A stretch of DNA of 64,000 nt from Phycisphaerales bacterium. Its GTDB lineage: Bacteria > Planctomycetota > Phycisphaerae > Phycisphaerales > UBA1924. The stretch lies in assembly GCA_035627955.1 (NCBI GenBank), contig DASPKU010000013.1:186001-250000 (forward strand), given 5' to 3'. The notes below the pieces were generated by a model that saw only the letters and a program-made list of their open reading frames with translations, was not told the DNA's origin and searched no databases. Made by a program: the position numbers and the translations under genes. Of the stretch, positions 8,000-17,028 are shown piece after piece (position 1 is the first letter of the stretch; each line of letters begins with the position of its first letter).

Positions 8000-10900
8000 T
8001 CACCGCCGCGGCGCCGTCACCGTCCCCGGCTTCGTGATCTCGATCGTGTCCTTCGCCAGGTCCCACGTGATGTCCTGCATGCTCCCGCTGGGCGCGTCAC
8101 CCCCGAACACCTGCACCTTGTTTTCCCCCAGGGCCAGCGCCCGCAGCTTCCGCCCCTGCGCGTCGTAGTGCGCCTTGTCCGCCACCAGCTCGCGCCCGGC
8201 GTACTTCATCCACACCGCCCCTTCAGCGTCCGCCGACACCAGCTCGCCCTGGAACTCCTGCGCATCGGCCGCCCGCGTGCCGCCCTGCTCCCGCACGTTC
8301 GCCACCAGCACCTCGCACTCCAGCTCCGACATCGGCTCCTGCTCCGAGCGCCGGTGGTCCAGCCGCACATTCTCGCGCATCGTCACCACGCCCTTTGGCC
8401 GCACGAAGCTCATCGACCCCGCCCACGAGAACAGCGCCCGCCCGCGCGCCCCCGCCGGATCATCCAGCAGCTTCGCCGGCGCCCCCTGCTCCGCCGCGCG
8501 GTTGTCCACGAACAGCAGCTTGCCCGGCGTGGGCACCTCCAGGGTCCCCTTCTCCATGTCCAGCGCGATGCGGTCCGACCGCAGGTACATCAGCCGCTCC
8601 AGCTTGGGCTGCCCGCCCGCCGCGCCGCCAGCCGCCCCACCAGACGCGAACAGCCGCGACTCCACCGTCGCCTCCTTGCCAGCCCCCGCCCCCCGGATCA
8701 CCGCGCTCCGCAGCTCGCGGTCGCCCCCCGGCTGGTCCGCCGACGCCGATGCGCTCCCCGCCGTCAGCTGCAGCACCACGTCCGCCGCTGTCATCGTGTC
8801 CCGCTCCACCAGCACGCCCTGCCGCGTCTTGCTCAGCTCCGCGACCGCATCGCCCTTGCACGTCACCACGCCGCTCACGTCATCAAACGTCATCTCCGTC
8901 GTCCACGACGCCGTCACCCGCGACGCCGGCTTCCCACCCTTCTCAACAGCGTTGTGCACCAGCGTCCCCGGCCCCACCGCCAGCAGCCTCCGCTCCGCAT
9001 CGTGGAACGTCATGTCCTGCCCCGTCATCGTCGAGTCCGCGTTGCCCACCGACACCGTGCCCGCCGCCCCCGTCAGGCGCGCCACGCCCGCCACCGGCTG
9101 CGCGCTCATCACCGGCGCCTTCGCCCGCAGCCCGTCGTCACGCGCGAACACCGTCTCCCGCGCCTTCACGCTCGTCGCGTTCAGCACCGGCTTGCCGCGG
9201 CTGTCGTTCACCCGCTCGATCGTCGCCTCCAGCCACGACGCCGCCAGCGTCGACGTCTTCCCCTTCTCCTTCCGCGTCCCCTTCACCGCTCCATCCGCCA
9301 CCACCGTGCGCGGGTCCACATCGTCCCCGCCCGCGGCCCCTGGCACGAACGCGATGTCCAGCTTGTCCGCCTCCAGCGAATCGCCCTCGCTCTCCGCCCG
9401 CGCCCGCCCGACCACCGTCAGCGTGCTCAGCCGCGATCGCTTCGCGTCCACCGGCACGAACGCCGCCACCAGCATCTCGCCGTTCAGCGACCCCGACCCG
9501 TCCACCGCGCGGCTCGCCCCGCTCGCCGTCACCTTCTCCAGCCGCTCCGTCACCTCGCCCTTGCTGTCCTTGCCGAACTGGAACTGCCCCTCCTTCTTCC
9601 ACGCGAACGTCCGCGTCCCGCTCTTGCTCGTCCCGGTCAGCAGCCCCGGCCCGTGCACGCGCGCGACGCCCGTCACCAGGCTCATGTCAAACCGCTCGGC
9701 CTTCGCGTCCCCGCTCCCCTCCAGCGCGATCCGTGCCCCCTGCTCGCCCACACCCGCCAGCCCCACCTCACGCCGCGTCGCCCCGTACTCCAGCACGTTG
9801 CCCGCCGCCGTGGCCTTCGCCTTGCTGTCGCGGAACCCAACCCCCGTCGGGCTCTTGCTCGTGAACCGCACGAACACGTCGTTGAAGTCGAGTTCCGACG
9901 CCTTCGCCGTCAGCGGGCGCACCTCCAGCGGCCCTTTCCACGCCAGCGTCACCGGCGTCTCCGAATCCGCCGCCAGCAGCGAGCCGCCCTCGGGCGCGCC
10001 CTGCCCAGCGGTGCGTGCCGCGCCCGACCCGCTCGACGCCCCCGCCTGCCGCGACCCTGCCGCTGACGCACCTGACGCCGCCCCCGCCGGCCGCGGCCCC
10101 GCGTTGCTCGTCACCACCGCCCCGGGCCTCAGCTGGTTGTTCACCAGCCGCGCCCACCCCTCCAACTGCTCGCCCGTCACCACCCGCGTCCCCTGCGTCA
10201 CCGTCACGCCATCGGTGCACACCAGCCGGTACAGCGTCTCAATCGGCTTCCGCGCAGCCGGCGCAGGCGCTGCTTTCGCCCCCTCGCCCTTGCCCGCCAC
10301 CTCGCGCTTCACCCCATCACCCGCCGGCGCAGACTTCGTTGGCTTCTTATCCTCCTCCAGCTCCCACGGCCTCACCGTCACAAACTCCGTCCGCGCCACG
10401 TGCAGCAGCTCCATCCGCTGCTGCGGCTCGTTGAACACCACCGTCACGCCCGCCCCGCGGAACTCCACGCCCCTCGCCGTGATCTGCACCTGCTGCGGCG
10501 CCTCCGCCTGCCCCAGCTCCGAATCAAACCGCAGCTGCGACGTCGTCCCCGTGAGCAGCGCCTCGTCCTCCACCGGGTTGGGCCGCAGGTTCCCCTCGCG
10601 CTCGTCGAACACCTTGACGAGCACGTTCCCCTCCATCACGCCATCCTGCGGCATCGACGGGCGCGCCCCCAATCCCTTCGACTGGTCCGGGACGTACGCC
10701 GTGCCCTTATCCGCCCGCGCGTAGATCGTCCGCCCATCCTTCAGGAACACCCACACCACCGGCTTCTCAAGCGCCACGCGGTACGTCTGCCCCTCGATGG
10801 GCCGCGACCGCTCCGCGCTCAGCTCCGCCCGCACCGCCGTGGGGTCATCCTTGTCCACCACCTGGATGAAGAACCCCCTGCCCTCACCCGTCCGGTTGAC

Positions 10901-11086
10901 CGGTGCCCCCTCCGCCCCCTTCGCGGCCACCAGCTTCGGGTCCGGCGTCGGCGCCGGCCCGCTGAACGTGTTCACCTGCCCCGCCCCGCTGGGCGCACGC
11001 ACCACAAAGAACGTCACCACCCCCGCGAACACCACGAGCAGCACAACAGCGACAATCAGACCAGTGGTCCGTGAAGAAGCGGGCAT
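8000..11086 (-). CDS. Giant LptC/LptA (OstA)-like envelope protein
   Basis: A 1028-residue protein with one N-terminal membrane anchor (residues about 9-29) and a long periplasmic part. An LptC-like beta region comes first (about 70-290), including VWVFLKDGRTIYARADKGTAYVP. Several OstA/LptA-type segments follow, for example DMTFHDAERRLLAVG, and near the C-terminus GRELVADKAHYDAQGRKLRAL. LptC and LptA are normally separate proteins of about 190 residues that bridge lipopolysaccharide across the periplasm; here they appear merged and expanded. An Ala/Gly/Ser-rich linker sits around residues 335-375. A kdsD-like gene upstream supports an outer-membrane glycolipid role. Exact domain count is inference. 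Confidence 0.8.
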   Translation of the reverse strand: MPASSRTTGLIVAVVLLVVFAGVVTFFVVRAPSGAGQVNTFSGPAPTPDPKLVAAKGAEGAPVNRTGEGRGFFIQVVDKDDPTAVRAELSAERSRPIEGQTYRVALEKPVVWVFLKDGRTIYARADKGTAYVPDQSKGLGARPSMPQDGVMEGNVLVKVFDEREGNLRPNPVEDEALLTGTTSQLRFDSELGQAEAPQQVQITARGVEFRGAGVTVVFNEPQQRMELLHVARTEFVTVRPWELEEDKKPTKSAPAGDGVKREVAGKGEGAKAAPAPAARKPIETLYRLVCTDGVTVTQGTRVVTGEQLEGWARLVNNQLRPGAVVTSNAGPRPAGAASGASAAGSRQAGASSGSGAARTAGQGAPEGGSLLAADSETPVTLAWKGPLEVRPLTAKASELDFNDVFVRFTSKSPTGVGFRDSKAKATAAGNVLEYGATRREVGLAGVGEQGARIALEGSGDAKAERFDMSLVTGVARVHGPGLLTGTSKSGTRTFAWKKEGQFQFGKDSKGEVTERLEKVTASGASRAVDGSGSLNGEMLVAAFVPVDAKRSRLSTLTVVGRARAESEGDSLEADKLDIAFVPGAAGGDDVDPRTVVADGAVKGTRKEKGKTSTLAASWLEATIERVNDSRGKPVLNATSVKARETVFARDDGLRAKAPVMSAQPVAGVARLTGAAGTVSVGNADSTMTGQDMTFHDAERRLLAVGPGTLVHNAVEKGGKPASRVTASWTTEMTFDDVSGVVTCKGDAVAELSKTRQGVLVERDTMTAADVVLQLTAGSASASADQPGGDRELRSAVIRGAGAGKEATVESRLFASGGAAGGAAGGQPKLERLMYLRSDRIALDMEKGTLEVPTPGKLLFVDNRAAEQGAPAKLLDDPAGARGRALFSWAGSMSFVRPKGVVTMRENVRLDHRRSEQEPMSELECEVLVANVREQGGTRAADAQEFQGELVSADAEGAVWMKYAGRELVADKAHYDAQGRKLRALALGENKVQVFGGDAPSGSMQDITWDLAKDTIEITKPGTVTAPRR

Positions 11087-11138
11087 GCCAACATGGTACG
11101 TGATGGGCTGGTTGCCGGCCCCGCCTGCGCCCTTGAAG

Positions 11139-11510
11139 TCAGCCTCTTTTCAGCGGCAGAGCAGCAATTCGCATTGAATGCTCGTCCACCACCACCACGC
11201 TCCTCCCCAGCTGCTCGTGTGGAACCTCGGCGAGGACCCGCTGTAGCAACTCAAGCATCTGGCGGTCGCTGATGTTCCCAGCCCGGAACAGAATGAGCCC
11301 CGGTCGGTCGCCCTGGCTCAGCGCGATGATTCGCGGGAAGTCAAGGTCCGCTGTCACGAGGACGCGATCCTCCGAGATCGCGAGCCGGACGAGGTCAGTG
11401 TCCGGAGATCGAGACATGCCGCGTTCGCGAGCGTGTACTGCATCGTGACCGGCCGCGCGGAGCCACTCCGCCAACGTCGGACTGACAGCCTGATCGACAA
11501 GGAACCTCAT
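11139..11510 (-). CDS. DUF5615 PIN-like toxin
   Basis: A 123-residue protein of the DUF5615 family, predicted PIN-like RNases. It starts MRFLVDQAVSPTLAEWLR, with the conserved Asp of the first strand (FLVDQ), AGHDAVH, the acidic DTDLV, and the TADLDFPRI strand with Asp. These acidic residues match the expected PIN metal site. Its start overlaps the stop of the DUF433 gene by four bases (ATGA), so the two are translationally coupled. Together they form a toxin-antitoxin module inside an envelope-biogenesis block. Confidence 0.9.
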   Translation of the reverse strand: MRFLVDQAVSPTLAEWLRAAGHDAVHARERGMSRSPDTDLVRLAISEDRVLVTADLDFPRIIALSQGDRPGLILFRAGNISDRQMLELLQRVLAEVPHEQLGRSVVVVDEHSMRIAALPLKRG

Positions 11511-11734
11511 GCGGACCGGAGCAGCACAACCCGCTCGTCCGAGATAGCCGCTGCGTAGGCGATCGCCGCTCGGATGTCATCGCGCTCAAGGTCCGGATGA
11601 GACGCGAGTATCTCCTGCTCGCTCTGCCCGGATGCAAGCAGTCCAAGCAGCCGCGATACTGGGAACCGCAACCCGCGGATGCACGGCCTCCCTCCCATCA
11701 CCTCGGGATTTACTGTGATGCGTTCCAAGGTCAT
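11507..11734 (-). CDS. DUF433 antitoxin
   Basis: A 75-residue DUF433 protein (winged-helix-like antitoxin partner of DUF5615). Characteristic text: ITVNPEVMGGRPCIRGLRFPV, then LLGLLASGQSEQEILASHPDLERDDIRAAIAYA. The start chosen is the second ATG (MTLERI), since GGAGG sits six bases before it. The antitoxin precedes the toxin, the usual order for this pair. Confidence 0.9.
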   Translation of the reverse strand: MTLERITVNPEVMGGRPCIRGLRFPVSRLLGLLASGQSEQEILASHPDLERDDIRAAIAYAAAISDERVVLLRSA

Positions 11735-11738
11735 GTAC

Positions 11739-11873
11739 GCCTCCAATCCATACTCATTCTATACGAATGCGGCCGCGACCCAGCGATCCGTCGCCGTCGT
11801 TCAAATCGAGCGGCTCCGCCCATTACATCCCTCGGTTCCCCCTCGGTGCCTCTGCGCCTCTGTGGTGAATCCG
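11739..11873. other. Intergenic gap with a single CTCTGCG-type arm
   Basis: About 135 bases between the kdsD-like stop and the DUF433 start. At 11839-11868 is one right-hand arm of the CTCTGCGCCTCTGTGGTG repeat; no matching left arm was seen nearby. No gene. Confidence 0.5.
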
Positions 11874-12950
11874 TCACTTCACCAGCCGCATCGCAATCAG
11901 ATCCTGCACATCCAGGATCCCCACCGGCTTCCCCGTGCCCTCATCCACCACCGGGATCTCGTCCGCCCGGTACTCCCGGATCATCTTCACCGCATCGCTC
12001 ACCAGCGCTGTCCTACCCAGCGTCCGCGGGCTCCGCGTCATCACCTCCGCGATCGGGCGCGACAGTTCCCCCGCATCGCGCAGGATCAGCCGCCGCAGGT
12101 CCCCGTCGGTGAAGATCCCCGACAGCCGCCCGCCGCCGTCCACCAGCATCAGCGCCCCCGGCCGCCTTCCCACCTTGTTGGCCTCCGCCAGCGCCTGCGC
12201 CACCGTGCACGTATCGGGCACCAGCGGCAGGTTCTTCCCGATGACGCACCGCATCACGTCCGTCACCGGCCGCAGCAGCCCACCGAGCGAGCCCCCCGGG
12301 TGCCGCCGCTTGAAGTCCATGTGCGTGAAGTTCCGCCGCCGCGCCGCGCACAGCGCCAGCGCATCCCCCAGCGCCATCGTCGCCGTGGTCGAAGAAGTGG
12401 GGGCCACGAACTCCGGCGCCCCCGCCTCCAGCTCGATCCCCAGCGTCAGCGCCACCGTCGCCAGCCGCTCCAAGCTGCTGGGGGTGCTCGGCGCGCTCCC
12501 CGCCGCCCGCCCCGGCGCCGTGATCGAAATGATCGGCAGCCCGTCCTGCTTCAGCACCGCCGCGAGGTTCACCACCTCGTCCGTCTCGCCGCTCGCCGAG
12601 ATGCAGATCACCGTGTCCGTCGCCCGGAACCGCCCCAGGTCCCCGTGCGCGGCCTCCGACGGGTGCACGCTGTGACTCGGAATCCCCAGGCTCGCCATCG
12701 TCGCCGAAATCTTCGCCCCCACCAGCCCCGACTTCCCCAGCCCCGTCACCAGCACCGTCCCGCCCGAATCCGCGCACGTGCAGATCAGGTCCACCGCCCG
12801 CACAAACTCGGCCCCAGCCCCCACCCGCCCCGCCAATGCGGCGATCGCCCGCCCCTCTTCCGACAGGATCCCCGCCATGAACGCCGCGTCCCCCGCAGCA
12901 GTGGGGGACCCCGCCACACCGGACACCCGATCCTCAGTTCGCGCCGTCAT
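11874..12950 (-). CDS. kdsD: KpsF/GutQ-family sugar-phosphate isomerase (arabinose-5-phosphate isomerase)
   Basis: Converts ribulose-5-phosphate to arabinose-5-phosphate, the first step toward Kdo of lipopolysaccharide. A SIS domain at about residues 30-190 carries VTGLGKSGLVGAKISATMASLG and CISASGETDEVVNLA. Two CBS domains follow at about 225-355, ending ADEIPVVDEGTGKPVGILDVQDL. The 358-residue length is slightly more than the ~325 of E. coli. The start is placed at MTARTED; seven more codons are possible. The gene lies upstream of the LptC/LptA-like gene on the same strand, as in the kdsD-lptCA region of proteobacteria, but a toxin-antitoxin pair intervenes. Confidence 0.92.
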   Translation of the reverse strand: MTARTEDRVSGVAGSPTAAGDAAFMAGILSEEGRAIAALAGRVGAGAEFVRAVDLICTCADSGGTVLVTGLGKSGLVGAKISATMASLGIPSHSVHPSEAAHGDLGRFRATDTVICISASGETDEVVNLAAVLKQDGLPIISITAPGRAAGSAPSTPSSLERLATVALTLGIELEAGAPEFVAPTSSTTATMALGDALALCAARRRNFTHMDFKRRHPGGSLGGLLRPVTDVMRCVIGKNLPLVPDTCTVAQALAEANKVGRRPGALMLVDGGGRLSGIFTDGDLRRLILRDAGELSRPIAEVMTRSPRTLGRTALVSDAVKMIREYRADEIPVVDEGTGKPVGILDVQDLIAMRLVK

Positions 12951-13001
12951 GCCGAAAGCGTAAACTGCCAAAGCCTTCAGGGATAGCCACGCGTCCTCCG
13001 A

Positions 13002-13043
13002 CTTCCGCTTTCCGGTTTCCGCTTTCCGCTTTCCGGTTTCCCC
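13002..13043. repeat. 7-bp tandem array TTTCCGC/TTTCCGG
   Basis: Six units of 7 bp end three bases before the scpA start codon. They occupy the place where a ribosome site would be expected; none is visible. Confidence 0.9.
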
Positions 13044-13045
13044 CC

Positions 13046-13894
13046 ATGCTCACGGACGACTACCGCGTACGCCTCGACGCCTTCGAGGGACCCCTCGACC
13101 TCCTCCTCTTCCTCATCCGGAAGAACGAGGTCGACATCCACGACATCCCCGTCGCGGCCATCACCGAGCAGTACCTCGCCTTCCTCAAAGACCTCGGCAC
13201 CTCCGGCTCCCGCATCGACATCGACATCGCGGGCGAGTTCCTCGTCATGGCCGCCACCCTGATGGAGCTCAAGAGCCGCATGCTCATGCCGCGCCCGCCC
13301 CAGCCCGAGGGCGCCGCCGATTCCGAGAGCGACCCCCGCAAGCCCACCGACCCCCGCGCCGAGCTCGTCAAGCAGCTCCTCGAGTACAAGAAGTACCGCG
13401 ACGCCGCCGACCACCTCGAGTGGCGCGCTGAGGACTGGCGCCGCCGCTTCCCCGTCCACCCCGCCGGCATCGACTCGCACGCCCTCCGCGCCGCCATTGA
13501 AAAAACCGCCGAAGAGACCGACCTCGAGGACCTCAACCTCATCGACCTCGTCGAGGCCTTCCAGAAGATCGCCGAGTCCGTCAACTTCGAGCGCCTCGGC
13601 GACCACCAGGTCAAGTACGACGACACCCCCATCGAAATCCACGCCGCCGACATCCTTACCCGCCTCAGCAGCGAGCCCGCCCCCGACACCAAGCCCGAAC
13701 TCGAGCTCGTCTCCCTCTTCAAAGGCCGCACCCGCTCCGAAATGGTCGGCCTCTTCCTCGCCCTCCTCGAGCTCGTCCGCAACCGCAAGGTCGCCGTCCG
13801 CCAGGACCGCATCGAGGGCCACATCTACCTCCGCCAGCGCGACGCTGAGGAAACGCCCACCGACCCCGCCCCAAGCGACCCCGACACGCCCTGA
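13046..13894 (+). CDS. scpA: Segregation and condensation protein A
   Basis: The ScpA kleisin bridges SMC heads and recruits ScpB in chromosome condensation. The N-terminus YRVRLDAFEGPLDLLLFLIRKNEVDIHDIPVA is diagnostic; EFLVMAATLMELKSRMLMP and a C-terminal winged-helix-like part (FLALLELVRNRKVAVRQ) follow. The 282-residue length is typical. scpB is not in the window. There is no Shine-Dalgarno; a heptamer array abuts the ATG. Confidence 0.95.
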   Translation: MLTDDYRVRLDAFEGPLDLLLFLIRKNEVDIHDIPVAAITEQYLAFLKDLGTSGSRIDIDIAGEFLVMAATLMELKSRMLMPRPPQPEGAADSESDPRKPTDPRAELVKQLLEYKKYRDAADHLEWRAEDWRRRFPVHPAGIDSHALRAAIEKTAEETDLEDLNLIDLVEAFQKIAESVNFERLGDHQVKYDDTPIEIHAADILTRLSSEPAPDTKPELELVSLFKGRTRSEMVGLFLALLELVRNRKVAVRQDRIEGHIYLRQRDAEETPTDPAPSDPDTP

Positions 13895-13898
13895 TCGC

Positions 13899-13934
13899 CT
13901 CCTATCTCTCCTATGACTCCTATGAGTCCTACCG
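13899..13934. repeat. 9-bp tandem array CTCCTATGA
   Basis: Four imperfect 9-bp units between scpA and the GspG-like gene. Confidence 0.8.
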
Positions 13935-13968
13935 CACCCTCGCGGTTGCTCTCCCAGTACAATCCACC

Positions 13969-14394
13969 ATGCCCCTCACCCACGCCCGCCCCGGCCGCCT
14001 CGGCGGCGGCATCGGCCTGCTCCTGATGATGATCGTCATCCTCATCGGCATGTCGATGTACTTCGGCTCCTTCGGCGGCAGCAAGTCCTACATGCAGCAG
14101 ATGGCCACCGCCAAAAAGCAGGGCGTCGCCCTCGCCACCGAGATCAACACCCAGCAGCTCACCACCTGCGTCTGGATCTACAAAAACGAGCACGGCAAGC
14201 TCCCCGAAACCGCCGAGCAGCTCAACTGCGGCCCCCTCCTCGACCCCTGGCACAAGCCCCTCACCTTCACCTACAAAATCGAAAAAGGCGGCGCCACCGA
14301 GGTCACCTACGTCATCTGGCGCAGCGGCGGCCCCGACCTCACGCTGAACACCCCCGACGACATCATCAACACCGACCGCCTCCCAACGCAATAA
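13969..14394 (+). CDS. GspG-like membrane-anchored protein
   Basis: A 141-residue protein with one hydrophobic segment at about residues 13-33 (GIGLLLMMIVILIGMSMYFG). The soluble part resembles the GspG major pseudopilin: TTCVWIYKNEHGKLPETAEQL, LLDPWHKPLTFTY, VIWRSGGPD, DDI. The DPW.KP..Y and G.D...DDI signatures are the conserved end of GspG. A normal FTLIE prepilin cleavage site is missing, so it may be a secretion-pseudopilin relative held by an uncleaved anchor. It could act with the pseudopilins at 15.8-18.2 kb; that link is inference. Confidence 0.75.
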   Translation: MPLTHARPGRLGGGIGLLLMMIVILIGMSMYFGSFGGSKSYMQQMATAKKQGVALATEINTQQLTTCVWIYKNEHGKLPETAEQLNCGPLLDPWHKPLTFTYKIEKGGATEVTYVIWRSGGPDLTLNTPDDIINTDRLPTQ

Positions 14395-14417
14395 GAACCC
14401 CGACCGTCAGGGAGGGC

Positions 14418-14438
14418 ATCGCCGCGCTTAGCGGCGAT
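14418..14438. repeat. Short hairpin
   Basis: ATCGCCGC and GCGGCGAT arms around GCTTA just after the GspG-like stop. There is no T-run; it could be an RNA end stabiliser or a degenerate REP-like copy. Confidence 0.5.
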
Positions 14439-14486
14439 CCGTGCACACCCGGCACGCCAAAAGGCCGGCGCTCTTCACCCCGCTCC

Positions 14487-14528
14487 CCGCTCTCCGCTCT
14501 CCCACTTCCGCCTTCCCACTTCCGACTT
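14487..14528. repeat. 7-bp tandem array CCGCTCT/CCCACTT/CCGACTT
   Basis: Six 7-bp units about 50 bases upstream of the small zinc-protein start. Part of the window-wide heptamer-array set. Confidence 0.85.
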
Positions 14529-14578
14529 TCACACCCACTTCACGCCCCCCCGCACAATCCACACAGGAGGGCCCCACC

Positions 14579-14815
14579 ATGCCCAAGTGTGAACGCTGCG
14601 GCAACGACTACGACAAGGCCTTCCAAATCCAAATGGCCGGCCAGGCCCACACCTTCGACTCCTTCGAGTGCGCCATCGCCACCCTCGCCCCCCAATGCGC
14701 CCACTGCGGCGTCCGCATCGTCGGCCACGGCCTCGAAGCCCGCGGCCAAATCTACTGCTGCAACCACTGCGCCTCCGCCCAAGGCATCAAAGGCCTCACC
14801 GACCGCGTCGCCTGA
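14579..14815 (+). CDS. Small Cys-rich zinc-binding protein
   Basis: A 78-residue protein starting MPKCERCGNDYDKAF, with an excellent AGGAGGG ribosome site. Cys pairs CERCG, CAHCG and CCNHC plus His residues give two predicted zinc sites, resembling small prokaryotic metallothionein-like or MYM-type zinc-finger proteins (HTFDSFECAIATLAPQCAHCG, then YCCNHC). There is no signal peptide. The longer open frame upstream is the heptamer array and is excluded. A role in metal buffering or sensing is possible but not shown. Confidence 0.8.
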   Translation: MPKCERCGNDYDKAFQIQMAGQAHTFDSFECAIATLAPQCAHCGVRIVGHGLEARGQIYCCNHCASAQGIKGLTDRVA

Positions 14816-14816
14816 A

Positions 14817-14876
14817 CGCCGAGACTGAGCGCCACTCCCGACGCCGGGACTGAGCTGCTCTGAGCGAAGTCCCGGG
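14817..14876. repeat. Hairpin repeat of the GACGCCGGGACT family, with half copy
   Basis: A degenerate half copy at 14817-14839 is followed by a full hairpin at 14840-14876, identical over more than 30 bases to the copy at 7661-7700. It begins two bases after the zinc-protein stop. Confidence 0.85.
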
Positions 14877-14950
14877 TCTCACCTACACCCACCTTCACCC
14901 AGCACCCCAGACCCAATCTCGTGGAGGGAGAGCCACCGCAAGGAGGCCCC

Positions 14951-15574
14951 ATGTCCACCACCCCGAACCCGCACCCCACCCACACCCCCAATCACCCAAC
15001 CCCCGGCGCCGACGCCCACCCCCACACTCAAGCAAAACCCAGACTCGGCCGCCCCCTCATCCACCGCGACCCCACCGACTCAGCATCGATCCCCGCCATC
15101 GACCCCAAGGCCGCCCGCGAGCAGCAGGCCCACGCCGGCCAGCTCATCCGCCTCTCCGACGCCCGCACCTTCTTCGCCGACAAAAAGCAGGACATCCGCG
15201 CCCGCAAGGTCTTCGACTCCCACGGCCACGAGCTCGGCGTCATCGACGGCCTCCTCCTCGATAACGACCAGCACCACGTCCGATTCATGCAGGTCCGCAC
15301 CCGCACCGGCTTCCTCGGCCTCCACCGCCACACCGCCACCATCCCCGTCGACGCCATCACCCGCGTCGAGCCCGAGGCCGTCTACATCGACCGCTCCCGC
15401 CAGGCCGTCGAAGCCGCCCCCAAGCTCGTCTACGACCCCAAGCTCCTCGACAAGCGCACCCTGCAAGGCATCTACGAGTACTACGGCTACGCCCCCTTCT
15501 GGGACCCCTTCTACGTCGCCCCCCTCTTCCACGCCCACTCCCACACCCCCCCTCACCTCAACCACCACCACTGA
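14951..15574 (+). CDS. PRC-barrel domain protein
   Basis: A 207-residue protein with AAGGAGG before the ATG. The N-terminal 50 residues are Pro/His-rich. The core (about 70-150) looks like a PRC barrel: [60 protein letters not shown] barrels occur in RimM and in stress- or envelope-associated proteins. The C-terminus is Tyr/Pro/His-rich ([12 protein letters not shown]...). The His-rich ends could bind metal. Cytosolic, role unknown. Confidence 0.85.
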   Translation: MSTTPNPHPTHTPNHPTPGADAHPHTQAKPRLGRPLIHRDPTDSASIPAIDPKAAREQQAHAGQLIRLSDARTFFADKKQDIRARKVFDSHGHELGVIDGLLLDNDQHHVRFMQVRTRTGFLGLHRHTATIPVDAITRVEPEAVYIDRSRQAVEAAPKLVYDPKLLDKRTLQGIYEYYGYAPFWDPFYVAPLFHAHSHTPPHLNHHH

Positions 15575-15584
15575 TTCTCGTTCC

Positions 15585-15624
15585 CCTCACCTCCTCACCT
15601 CCTCACCTCCCCACCTCCCCACCT
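15585..15624. repeat. 8-bp tandem array CCTCACCT/CCCCACCT
   Basis: Five 8-bp units in the gap between the PRC-barrel gene and the first pseudopilin gene. The rest of the gap (15625-15797) shows no gene. Confidence 0.85.
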
Positions 15625-15797
15625 CTAATCCAGCCGTTCCCCCTCCGTTAGGACCCGAATTTGTGCATCCCACCCCGCCTCACTTGTGGTATAACAAGGC
15701 TGCTCCGGCACAGGGTGAGCCTTCGGGCAGGTCGTATGCGTGCCGGCAGGGGTGTCCAGCGCGGTTCTCGCGCGCGAGCGCAAACAGGAGACGTCTG

Positions 15798-16721
15798 ATG
15801 AAGCGGCGTGCATTCACTCTCATCGAGTTGCTGGTCGTCATTGCCATCATCGCGCTGCTCATTGGCATCCTGCTCCCCGCGCTCGGCAAGGCCCGCAAGT
15901 CCGCTCGACTCGCCGTGTCACTCGCCAACGTGCGCTCCATCGCCACCGCCGGCGCCGCCTACCAGTCCGACATGAAGGGCTTCCTCCCGCTCACGCCCAC
16001 CTGGCAGCGCGGCTGGGGCCCGCCCAACTCCACCGTTCCCACCTTCAACCTCCAGGGCTGGTGCACCTGGAGCGCGTGGGGCAAGAACTGCGATTCCTGG
16101 TGGGGCACCGCCGCGAACTCCAACGGCACCGGCGTCTTCGACGTTGAGGCCGCCGACCGCCCCCTCAACTCCTACCTCCACACCGGCGGCATTCCCGCCC
16201 CCGCCGCCCCCGCCACCATGCTCGCAAACGACGGCGAGCGCAAGGCCTTCCAGCTCCCGGTCGCCCGCGACCCCAGCGACCAGATCGGCCACCAGCGCAA
16301 CTGGCCGGGCAACAACCCCGGCGGCGTCTCCTGCTACGACGACGTTGGCACCAGCTACCAGTGGCAGGCCAAGTGGTACGACCAGATCGAGGTCCAGTAC
16401 CCCGGCAAGACCCTCCTCGAGCGCTTCGATATCGGCGCCCGCCGCTTCAAGTTCGCCGACTCCTTCCAGCCCTCCCGCATGGTGTGGATGAGCGACGAGT
16501 GGGCCGACATCGTCATCAACTCCTCCAGCGACCAGTTCCAGGCCAAGAACGGCTACGACGAAATCAACAAGTCCATCCTCGGCTTTATGGACGCCCACGC
16601 CTCCTACCTCCGCATCATCCCCGGCGGCATGAGCAACCCCGCCCTCGCCCGCACCAACCCTGAGCGCATCCCCGCCTTCAACAACGAGAACTACACCGTC
16701 GTCTTCACCGGCGTGAACTGA
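15798..16721 (+). CDS. Prepilin-type pseudopilin, cassette 1
   Basis: A 307-residue protein, ATG preceded by AGGAG. The class-III leader [21 protein letters not shown] is recognised by a prepilin peptidase, cleaving before the Phe-Thr with Glu at position 5. The next 25 residues form the hydrophobic helix. The large soluble part has several Trp and Asn-Gly turns and no obvious enzyme motif. The first ~45 residues almost match cassette 2. Such pseudopilins belong to type II secretion or type IV pilus-like systems; planctomycetes have many of unknown function. The following small gene starts nine bases after its stop. Confidence 0.9.
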   Translation: MKRRAFTLIELLVVIAIIALLIGILLPALGKARKSARLAVSLANVRSIATAGAAYQSDMKGFLPLTPTWQRGWGPPNSTVPTFNLQGWCTWSAWGKNCDSWWGTAANSNGTGVFDVEAADRPLNSYLHTGGIPAPAAPATMLANDGERKAFQLPVARDPSDQIGHQRNWPGNNPGGVSCYDDVGTSYQWQAKWYDQIEVQYPGKTLLERFDIGARRFKFADSFQPSRMVWMSDEWADIVINSSSDQFQAKNGYDEINKSILGFMDAHASYLRIIPGGMSNPALARTNPERIPAFNNENYTVVFTGVN

Positions 16722-16730
16722 GGCCCGTCA

Positions 16731-16970
16731 ATGCCCACCAAGGACAAGATCAAGGCCGCCGTCGCGGTCGTCATCCTGCTCATCGCCGGCGTCGTCATCT
16801 ACCTCAACCTCCGCGACCCCAAGCCCTCCGACCCCGCCGCCCAGGCCGGCGCCCCGCCCGCGGCCCCCGCCGCGCCCGACACCGCCCCCAAGACCGCCGG
16901 CGCCAACGCCCCCGCAGCCCCCACCCCCGAGCCCACCCCCGGCAACCGCCGCATCTACAAGGGTCGGTGA
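16731..16970 (+). CDS. Tiny Pro/Ala-rich membrane protein, cassette 1
   Basis: A 79-residue protein: MPTKDKIKAA, a single membrane helix (VVILLIAGVVIYL, about residues 11-26), then a Pro/Ala-rich tail ending RRIYKGR. It is probably co-transcribed with the pseudopilin nine bases upstream. The same layout, with a similar partner of 80 residues, follows the second pseudopilin. Function unknown; an assembly or anchoring role for the pseudopilin is a guess. Confidence 0.75.
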   Translation: MPTKDKIKAAVAVVILLIAGVVIYLNLRDPKPSDPAAQAGAPPAAPAAPDTAPKTAGANAPAAPTPEPTPGNRRIYKGR

Positions 16971-16984
16971 TCCCGCAAGGGGTG

Positions 16985-17028
16985 CCATCGATTCACCGTC
17001 GCTCTGGACGGTGGATCGATTGTTGAGC
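16985..17028. repeat. REP-like palindrome
   Basis: TGCCATCGATTCACCGTC and GACGGTGGATCGATTG arms flank GCTCTG. Related to the copies at 1672 and 20016. It lies between the two pseudopilin cassettes. Confidence 0.65.
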
